The translations under genes were made by a program, and so were the position numbers. A DNA stretch of 46,317 nucleotides from Sphingomonadales bacterium (GTDB lineage: Bacteria; Pseudomonadota; Alphaproteobacteria; Sphingomonadales; Sphingomonadaceae): contig SBGG01000032.1 in NCBI GenBank assembly GCA_006226685.1, positions 1 to 46,317 of the forward strand. The letters run 5' to 3'. The notes beneath the pieces were generated by a model. The model had not been told where the DNA came from, ran no database searches, and worked only from the letters and a program-made list of their open reading frames with translations. Positions 40,092-46,317 of the stretch are shown here, piece after piece. The number at the start of each line of letters is the position of its first letter. Positions within the stretch are counted from its first letter, which is position 1.

Positions 40092-41258
40092 ATGCGAAAA
40101 TCACGGGTTGCCGCGGCACTGGGTATGATATTGGCGACGGGGCTGGTGGTGTTTTGGGTGGGCGGGCCGGGAGGCGATGAACAGGCCGCCGCTCCGGCGC
40201 CGCCGATGGTGCTTGCAGCATCGGTGGTCGTGCAGGATCACGTGCCGCGTTCGACCTATACCGGGCGCTTGACGGCGGTCGAGACGGTCGACCTCAAGCC
40301 GCGCGTCTCGGGCTATATCGCCCATGTCAGCGTCCCCGAGGGGCAGATAGTCCGCCGCGGTCAGATCCTCTTTCGCCTCGATAGTGCGCCTTTCGCGGCG
40401 CGGCACGCCGCAGCACGCGCGGCGACGCGCGAAGCCGAAGCGCGGCTGGGACTCGCGGCGGCCGAGGATGTGCGGGCCCGCCGGCTCGTCGCCGAGGGTG
40501 TTGCCGGGCGTGAGCGGTCGGACGTAACCACCGCGACCCTGCGCGAGCGCGAAGCCCAGGTCGCATCGGCGCGCGCGGCGGAGCGACTGGCGGCGCTCGA
40601 CCTTCGCTATGCCGGCGTCGAAGCACCCATCGCCGGCCGGGTCGGTCAGATACTCGTCACCCGGGGCAATCTGGTCGCCGGCGGTGAGGCTGCGACACCG
40701 CTCACGACCATCGTCTCGGTTGATCCGCTTTTTGTCGAATTCGATGTCGACGAAGCGACCTATCTTCGCTCGCTGGCCGATCGCCGCGGGCAAGGCGCCG
40801 GGGCCAAGGTCGACGTCCGCCTCGAAGACGGCAGCAAGCGGTCGGCGCGGCTGGATTTCATCGGCAACCGCCTCGACCGTGCGACGGGCACGATCCGCGC
40901 GCGTGCGATTTTGCCCAATCCGGGCGGCCGTCTGGCGCCGGGCCTGTTCGCCGAAGTCGATATCGCGACCGGCGATACACGGCCAGCCATTCTGGTCAGC
41001 GACCTCGCGATCGGCGTCGAACAGGGCAGACGCTTCGTCCTTGTTCTGGGTGCGAAGAACGTGACCGAATATCGTCCCGTGACACTGGGCCCGATCGTGG
41101 ACGGCCTGCGCGTTGTGGAGAAAGGCTTGCGGCCCGGCGACCGCGTCATCGTCAAGGGGCTCGCCGGCCCCGGCATGGCGGTCAAGCCCAAGATCGTGCC
41201 GATGCCGCGCGGCAATGGCGTTCAGAAAGCTGGCGTGCAGCGGGAGGCGGCGCGATGA
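40092..41258 (+). CDS. RND efflux periplasmic adaptor (membrane fusion protein)
   Basis: A 388-residue adaptor that bridges the RND pump and the outer-membrane channel in the periplasm. The N-terminal hydrophobic segment (VAAALGMILATGLVVFWVGG, about 5-24) has no lipobox and serves as a signal anchor. The lipoyl half-motifs are VDLKPRVSGYIAHVSVPEGQ and VRRGQILFRLD (about 59-91), followed by an alpha-helical hairpin (AARAATREAEARLGLAAAED...), the second lipoyl half (APIAGRVGQILVTRGNLVAG) and a beta-barrel part. It is of the AcrA/MexA kind and lacks the Met-rich copper sites of CusB. ATG 40092 has GGAGG six bases upstream. Its stop overlaps the permease ATG (ATGA). Confidence 0.92.
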   Translation: MRKSRVAAALGMILATGLVVFWVGGPGGDEQAAAPAPPMVLAASVVVQDHVPRSTYTGRLTAVETVDLKPRVSGYIAHVSVPEGQIVRRGQILFRLDSAPFAARHAAARAATREAEARLGLAAAEDVRARRLVAEGVAGRERSDVTTATLREREAQVASARAAERLAALDLRYAGVEAPIAGRVGQILVTRGNLVAGGEAATPLTTIVSVDPLFVEFDVDEATYLRSLADRRGQGAGAKVDVRLEDGSKRSARLDFIGNRLDRATGTIRARAILPNPGGRLAPGLFAEVDIATGDTRPAILVSDLAIGVEQGRRFVLVLGAKNVTEYRPVTLGPIVDGLRVVEKGLRPGDRVIVKGLAGPGMAVKPKIVPMPRGNGVQKAGVQREAAR

Positions 41259-44200
41259 ACTTCCCCCGCTTCTTCATCGACCGGCCGATCTTCGCGATCG
41301 TGCTGTCGGTGCTGCTGCTGATCGCGGGCCTGCTTGCGCTCCTCCGCCTGCCGCTCAGCGAATATCCGGCGGTGGCGCCCCCGACGGTGACCGTTGTCGC
41401 CGCCTATCCCGGCGCTTCGCCCGAGGTCATCGCCGAAACCGTCGCAAGCCCGATCGAGCAGGCGGTCAACGGCGTCGAGGGCATGCTCTATATGGCGAGC
41501 CAGGCCTCCACCGACGGCCGGATGACCCTCACGGTCACCTTCGCACAAGGGACCGATCCCGACATCGCGCAGGTTCAGGTTCAGAACCGGGTGTCGCGCG
41601 CGCTGCCGCGCTTGCCCGAGACGGTACAGCGGCTGGGCGTGACCACGCAAAAGGTTGCGCCCGATGCGCTGATGGTCGTGCATCTTCTCTCGCCATCGAA
41701 GCGTTATGACCCGCTCTACATCTCCAACTATGCGCTGCTCCAGGTTCGCGACGAAATCGCGCGCATTCCCGGTATCGCCGATGTGGTCGTCTGGGGCGCC
41801 GGCGAATATTCGATGCGCGTCTGGCTCGACCCGGCGCGGATCGCTTCGCGCGGCCTGACCGCGAGCGACATCGTCGCTGCGATCCGCGCACAGAATGTAG
41901 AGGTCGCCGCGGGCAGCGTCGGGCGCCAGCCCAGCCCCGCCGCCGCGCAGCAGGTCGCGCTCGACGTCAAAGGCCGCCTCGCGACCGAGGAGGAGTTCGC
42001 CGCGATCGTCGTCAAGACCGGCGCCGACGGCCAGCTCACCCGGCTGGGCGAGGTCGCCCGGATCGAAATGGGTGCCAACGACTACGCGCTGCGCTCGCTG
42101 CTCGACGGCGAGCCCGCGATCGCGCTCCAGATATTGCAAAGCCCGGGCGCCAACGCGCTCGACACGGCGGCACAGGTTCGGGCGACGATGGACCGGCTCT
42201 CGAACGGGTTCCCGGACGGGCTGGAGCATCGCATCGCCTATGATCCGACGATCTTCGTCGAGGCTTCGATCGCAAGCGTGATCGTCACGCTGCTCGAGGC
42301 GACGCTCCTCGTCGTTCTTGTCGTGATCCTCTTCCTTCAGACCTGGCGCGCGTCGATCATTCCGCTCGTCGCGGTGCCCGTCTCGTTGGTCGGGACATTG
42401 GCGGTGATGTATTTGTTCGGCTTTTCGCTGAACACGCTGTCGCTGTTCGGACTGGTGCTATCGATCGGCATCGTCGTCGATGACGCAATTGTCGTCGTCG
42501 AGAATGTCGAGCGCCACATCGGGCTTGGCGAAACGCCGCGCGAAGCCGCGCGCAAGGCGATGGCAGAGGTTACGGGGCCGATCATCGCGATCACCTCGGT
42601 CCTCGCCGCGGTCTTCATCCCCACTGCCTTTCTTGGCGGTTTGCAGGGCGAATTCTATCGCCAGTTCGCGCTTACCGTCGCCATCTCGACCATCCTGTCG
42701 GCGGTCAATTCGCTGACGCTGTCGCCCGCGCTCGCCGGGGTGCTGCTCAAAGGCCATGACGCGCCGCGCGACCGCATCCAGCGCGCGATCGACAAGGGCT
42801 TTGGCTGGCTGTTCCGGCCCTTCAATCGCGCCTTCGATCGCGGCTCGGTCGCCTATGTCGGCGGCGTGCGACGTGTCGTCCGGCGCGGCGCGGTCGCGGG
42901 ATTCGTCTATGCCGGATTGCTCGGCCTGACCTGGTTCGCCTTTGACAAGCTGCCCGCCGGTTTCGTGCCTGCGCAGGACAAATATTATCTCGTCGGCATC
43001 GTCCAGCTCCCGAACGGCGCGTCGCTCGACCGCACCCAGGCGGTGGCCGAGCAGGTCTCGAAGATCGCGCTGGCGGAGCCCGGGGTCGAAAGTGTCGTCG
43101 CCTTTCCGGGCCTGTCGATCAACGGATTCGTCAACGTGCCGAACGCCGCCGTCATGTTCGTGATGCTCGATCCTTTTTCCGAGCGCACTTCGCCGGACAT
43201 GGCGGCGGGAGCGATCGCCGGACGACTGCAGGGCAAATATGCCGCTGTCCCCGACGGTTTCGTCGGCGTTTTTCCGCCTCCTCCGGTTCCCGGTCTCGGC
43301 GCGACCGGCGGGTTCAAGATGCAGATCGAGGACCGCTCGGGCGCGGGTTATGAGGCGCTCGCTGCTGCCAGCGCCAAGGTGATGGCGGCTGCTGCCAAGG
43401 AGCCGGCGCTTGCCGGACTGATGACCAGCTATAATGTCGCCTCGCCCGAACTTTCGGTCGATGTCGACCGGGCCAAGGCGGCGGCTCAAGGCGTGGCGAT
43501 GACCGATGTGTTCGACACAATGCAGGTCTATCTCGGCTCGCTCTATGTCAACGACTTCAACCGCTTCGGCCGCACCTATCAGGTTTATGCGCAGGCCGAA
43601 GCCGACGCGCGGGCGCAGCCTGATGCCGTCGGGCGGCTTCAGGTCCGCAACGCCCAGGGCGAGATGGTCCCGCTCGCGACGCTGGTCACGACCGCGCCCG
43701 GCGCGGGCCCGGATCGCATCATCCACTATAACGGCTTTCCATCGGCTGATATCAGCGGCGGTCCCGCGCCGGGCTTCAGCTCGGGGCAGGCGGTCGCGGC
43801 GATGGAACGGATCGCGCGCGCCGAACTGCCCGACGGCATGACCTTCGAGTGGACCGATCTGACCTATCAGGAAAAGACCGCGGGCAATGCCGCCCTCTAC
43901 ATCTTCCCGCTCGCCGTGCTCCTCGCCTTCCTGATCCTTGCGGCGCAGTATAACAGCTGGTCGCTGCCGCTGGCGGTCCTGCTCATCGTGCCGATGTGTC
44001 TCTTGAGCGCGCTCGTCGGGGTCTGGCTGACCGGCGGCGACATCAACATCTTCACTCAAATCGCCTTTGTCGTGCTGGTGGGACTGGCCGCGAAAAATGC
44101 GATCCTGATCGTCGAGTTCGCGCGCGCGCAGGAGGACGAAGGTCTCGATCCGCTTGCCGCAGCGCTCGAGGCCTGCCGGTTAAGACTTCGCCCGATCTTG

Positions 44201-44434
44201 ATGACGTCGATCGCCTTCATCGCCGGCGCGGTCCCCCTGGCGATCGCCACAGGGGCGGGCGCCGAAATGCGGCAGGCCATGGGCATCGCGGTGTTCGCCG
44301 GCATGCTCGGGGTGACGCTCTTCGGCCTCTTCCTCACCCCGCTCTTCTACGTCGTGATCCGCAAGGCCGTTCTGCGGCGCGAGGCGCGGCGCCTTTCAAG
44401 CCCGGACACCAAGCCGCAGGAATTGACCCTATGA
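41255..44434 (+). CDS. RND efflux pump permease (HAE-1, AcrB-like)
   Basis: A 1059-residue inner-membrane proton-driven pump with 12 membrane helices and two large periplasmic loops. It opens with NFPRFFIDRPIFAIVLSVLL, the usual HAE-1 start. The proton-relay pair is D409-D410 in SIGIVVDDAIVVVENVER; heavy-metal pumps (HME, CusA type) carry DE-type variants here, so this protein belongs with the drug/hydrophobic-substrate class. The lysine relay in helix 10 appears in GLAAKNAILIVEFA. The methionine triad typical of CusA is not seen. It is nevertheless preceded by a CueR-type promoter. It overlaps the adaptor and the channel gene by ATGA at both ends; the three make one operon. Confidence 0.95.
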   Translation: MNFPRFFIDRPIFAIVLSVLLLIAGLLALLRLPLSEYPAVAPPTVTVVAAYPGASPEVIAETVASPIEQAVNGVEGMLYMASQASTDGRMTLTVTFAQGTDPDIAQVQVQNRVSRALPRLPETVQRLGVTTQKVAPDALMVVHLLSPSKRYDPLYISNYALLQVRDEIARIPGIADVVVWGAGEYSMRVWLDPARIASRGLTASDIVAAIRAQNVEVAAGSVGRQPSPAAAQQVALDVKGRLATEEEFAAIVVKTGADGQLTRLGEVARIEMGANDYALRSLLDGEPAIALQILQSPGANALDTAAQVRATMDRLSNGFPDGLEHRIAYDPTIFVEASIASVIVTLLEATLLVVLVVILFLQTWRASIIPLVAVPVSLVGTLAVMYLFGFSLNTLSLFGLVLSIGIVVDDAIVVVENVERHIGLGETPREAARKAMAEVTGPIIAITSVLAAVFIPTAFLGGLQGEFYRQFALTVAISTILSAVNSLTLSPALAGVLLKGHDAPRDRIQRAIDKGFGWLFRPFNRAFDRGSVAYVGGVRRVVRRGAVAGFVYAGLLGLTWFAFDKLPAGFVPAQDKYYLVGIVQLPNGASLDRTQAVAEQVSKIALAEPGVESVVAFPGLSINGFVNVPNAAVMFVMLDPFSERTSPDMAAGAIAGRLQGKYAAVPDGFVGVFPPPPVPGLGATGGFKMQIEDRSGAGYEALAAASAKVMAAAAKEPALAGLMTSYNVASPELSVDVDRAKAAAQGVAMTDVFDTMQVYLGSLYVNDFNRFGRTYQVYAQAEADARAQPDAVGRLQVRNAQGEMVPLATLVTTAPGAGPDRIIHYNGFPSADISGGPAPGFSSGQAVAAMERIARAELPDGMTFEWTDLTYQEKTAGNAALYIFPLAVLLAFLILAAQYNSWSLPLAVLLIVPMCLLSALVGVWLTGGDINIFTQIAFVVLVGLAAKNAILIVEFARAQEDEGLDPLAAALEACRLRLRPILMTSIAFIAGAVPLAIATGAGAEMRQAMGIAVFAGMLGVTLFGLFLTPLFYVVIRKAVLRREARRLSSPDTKPQELTL

Positions 44435-45861
44435 CATCGATCGCCAAACTTTCACCCGCCGTCCTGCTCCTTGGCCTGGCCGGGTGCGCTACCGTCGGCT
44501 CCAACTATGTTCCCCCGCAGATCGAGGCACCCGGCGCCTATGCTGCGCAGCCGGTGGGCGTCGAAGATGCCGCTGTCGAAACCGCGTGGTGGAAACTGTT
44601 CGGCGACCCGGCGCTCGATGGTTTGATCGCCGAGGCGCTCGCGGCCAATCTCGACGCGCGGCTCGCCGTCGCACGGCTTGAGGAGGCGCGCGCACTCGCC
44701 GGCGTGTCGCGCGCGGCGCGGCTTCCTGGCGGCGGTGTTGATGCCTCCTATCAGCGCCGCCGTCCGGCCGATGCCGAGCGTCCGGTCGGTCAGCCACGCG
44801 AGGGCGATGTTTTGCGCCTCGGGGCAGAAGCCAGCTGGGAGATCGATCTGTTCGGCCGTATCCGCCGCGGGGTCGAAGCCGCCGAGGCCGACGTCGGTGG
44901 CGCCGAGGCACTGCTGCGCTCGGCCCGCGCGGCGGTTACGGCGGACGTCGCCAGCCATTATTTTGAATTGCGCGGAAGCGAGGCCGCGCTTGCGATCGCG
45001 CATCGCCAGATCGAAACCCAGCGGCGTTCGCTCGAAGTCACATATAAGCTGGAGCGCGCCGGCGCGGGCGCGCGTTTCGATGTCGTTCGCGCAGAGGCTG
45101 CGCTGTCCGCCGTCGAGGCGACGCTACCCGGGATCGAACAGCGCATCGGCACCGCGCGTCATGCGCTCGCCGTCCTGCTTGGCCAGACACCGCAAAGCTT
45201 CGCCGGTCCCGCCGCGACGACAACCGACCTGCCGCAGGTCACACAGATCGGCGTCGGCGCGCCCGCCGACCTGTTGCGGCGGCGGCCTGATATCGCCGCC
45301 GCCGAACGCGCGCTCGCCGCCGCCACCGCACGGCGCGGCGTCGCCGAGGCCGATCTATTCCCGACGGTGCGCCTGTCCGGGTTCATCGGGCTTCTCGCGG
45401 GCGGGTTCGAATCCTTGTTCAGCGGCGGTGCGCTTGCTTTCTCGGGCGGCCCCAGCCTCGATTGGGGGGTGTTCGATATGCCGCGGCTGCGCGCGCAGGT
45501 CCGTGTCGCCGATGCCCGCGTCGATGCGGCACTCATCGATTACCACCGGACCGTCCTGATCGCGCTTCGCGATGTCGAGGACGCGTTGACGACCTATGGT
45601 GCGGTCCGGACCAGCCTCGCGATGCGCGACCAGCAGGTCGGCGCCAGTCGCGAAGCGGCGCGAATGGCGTCGGTTCGCTTTCGCGAGGGCGAGGGCCAAT
45701 ATCTGGACGTTCTCGATGCCGAACGCAGCCTGTACGAAGCCGAAGCCACCCTCGTCGCGGCGCGCTCTGACCATCTCCTGTCGGTGGTCGAAATTCACCG
45801 CGCGCTCGGCGGCGGCTGGGAGGTGTGCGAAATGGAAAATGGTTCAGATTGCACCGGGTAA
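44431..45861 (+). CDS. RND efflux outer-membrane channel lipoprotein (NodT/OprM family)
   Basis: A 476-residue TolC-like outer-membrane factor. The signal ends in the lipobox LAGC with C19, so the mature protein is lipid-anchored. WWKLFGDPALDGLIAEALAA (about 51-70) is typical of the NodT family. Two repeated halves with helical hairpins follow, and the conserved ASWEIDLFGRIRRGVEAAEA and LLRRRPDIAAAERALAAATA stretches mark the end of each outer-membrane efflux domain. It trimerises to a tunnel across the outer membrane for the pump encoded just upstream (ATGA overlap at 44431). All features are complete. Confidence 0.94.
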   Translation: MTSIAKLSPAVLLLGLAGCATVGSNYVPPQIEAPGAYAAQPVGVEDAAVETAWWKLFGDPALDGLIAEALAANLDARLAVARLEEARALAGVSRAARLPGGGVDASYQRRRPADAERPVGQPREGDVLRLGAEASWEIDLFGRIRRGVEAAEADVGGAEALLRSARAAVTADVASHYFELRGSEAALAIAHRQIETQRRSLEVTYKLERAGAGARFDVVRAEAALSAVEATLPGIEQRIGTARHALAVLLGQTPQSFAGPAATTTDLPQVTQIGVGAPADLLRRRPDIAAAERALAAATARRGVAEADLFPTVRLSGFIGLLAGGFESLFSGGALAFSGGPSLDWGVFDMPRLRAQVRVADARVDAALIDYHRTVLIALRDVEDALTTYGAVRTSLAMRDQQVGASREAARMASVRFREGEGQYLDVLDAERSLYEAEATLVAARSDHLLSVVEIHRALGGGWEVCEMENGSDCTG

Positions 45862-45927
45862 CGCCGGATAATTGCCCGTTGGACCGTGCGAGAGATGTGG
45901 CAATGGCTTGCGAGCGGCGAGCGACAA

Positions 45928-46317
45928 TCACCCCTGCCTGACATCGGCGACGATACCGCCCGTCATACGGATCAGATCCTTCGCGTTTGTGCGAAATGCA
46001 TGAGTCGGCGAGCCGGCGGCCGCCCAAATGGAGTCGAGCGAGAGCAACGCGGCATCGATGATCGTGACCGGGTCGCAGTCATGGCCCAAGGGAGGAACGC
46101 CTCCAACGACGAAACCGGTTTGTTCCTGCACCCATGCGGCGTCCGCGGATTTGACCGCCCTTTCCGTCACCGCCGCGACCTTGCTGCGGTCGATCCGATG
46201 AGCGCCCGATGCGATCACCAGAACTACATCCTCGCCGGCGCGAAAGACGATCGACTTCGCTATCTGCGCGACAGAGCAGCCGACAGAAGCCGCCGCATCC
46301 TCGGCAGTCTGCGTTCC
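45928..46317 (-). CDS. YbaK/ProX-type aminoacyl-tRNA deacylase, partial at window edge
   Basis: A gene running off the right edge of the window; 129 residues are visible, without the N-terminus. The frame shows TAEDAAASVGCSVAQIAKSI, VFRAGEDVVLVIASGAHRID, TGFVVGGVPPLGHDCD and WAAAGSPTHAFRTNAKDL, the family's conserved blocks, with the catalytic lysine expected in QIAKSIVFR. YbaK/ProX domain proteins remove wrongly attached amino acids (Cys, Ala) from tRNA-Pro in trans. It is convergent with the RND operon and looks like ordinary chromosomal sequence, so the right border of the island may be near 45870-45930. The ATG is outside the window. Confidence 0.85.
   Translation of the reverse strand, partial: GTQTAEDAAASVGCSVAQIAKSIVFRAGEDVVLVIASGAHRIDRSKVAAVTERAVKSADAAWVQEQTGFVVGGVPPLGHDCDPVTIIDAALLSLDSIWAAAGSPTHAFRTNAKDLIRMTGGIVADVRQG

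Noticed and set aside
42458..44059. 533-residue open frame antisense to the RND permease
   Set aside because: Composition (Arg/Asp/His-rich) is that of an antisense shadow in GC-rich sequence; the sense frame has all RND motifs.

Overview
The window looks like chromosome of an alphaproteobacterium, most likely a sphingomonad. The signs are a CtrA-type master regulator with a CtrA-like box and GANTC sites upstream, high GC, tightly packed genes with ATGA stop/start overlaps, and gene content typical of that group. The genus is not resolved. The window divides into an integrated element, a housekeeping block and a metal-resistance island.

(1) 1-9010: mobile element at the 3' end of tRNA-Tyr(GTA). 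Reading leftwards from the tRNA it holds four copies of a 9-bp motif (candidate integrase arm sites), a P4-type tyrosine integrase, an unknown protein, an AlpA/excisionase-like HTH protein under a 15-bp perfect inverted repeat, a primase-polymerase, a DUF3987 protein, a GIY-YIG protein, an Xre regulator with a palindromic operator, two small unknown proteins, and a truncated DNA adenine methyltransferase. The order int-alpA-prim/pol-DUF3987 resembles phage satellites. The far end lies outside the window.

(2) 9011-26110: housekeeping chromosome. It carries rlmB, a lipoprotein, ctrA, an acyltransferase, rluA-like and arfB-like genes, oxyR behind a perfect palindrome, pgsA-moaD-moaE, an LplT-like MFS exporter, a SAM methyltransferase, a LysR regulator, a decayed 3-hydroxyisobutyryl-CoA hydrolase beside an intact enoyl-CoA hydratase, an MHS-type symporter, cobB, dapB, nth and a small exported protein.

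(3) 26118-28700: tRNA-Arg(CCG) junction. A 5' half-tRNA is followed 166 bp later by a complete tRNA-Arg(CCG). Five CGGAAGC repeats and a 17-bp direct repeat surround them, as expected for a recombination scar. Sparse coding sequence follows.

(4) 28700-45861: copper/metal island. Six near-identical MerR/CueR-type promoters (TTGACC, then a GG-AA-CC block) stand before copA-cueR, a glutaredoxin-ferredoxin-MerR-MFS operon, two divergent transcription units starting with HMA chaperones, a DHA2 MFS exporter, and an RND tripartite pump. CopA pumps Cu(I) out of the cytosol. CueR has the C112/C120/S77 sensor residues. The HMA proteins probably shuttle Cu(I). The most novel part is the second operon: a CPDC glutaredoxin, a stand-alone plant-type [2Fe-2S] ferredoxin, a CueR paralogue without metal ligands, and an MFS protein carrying the MxxxM and HxxxM motifs of the CcoA copper importers. 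A CzcD-like exporter and a His-rich exported protein complete the island. A YbaK-type deacylase is cut by the right edge.
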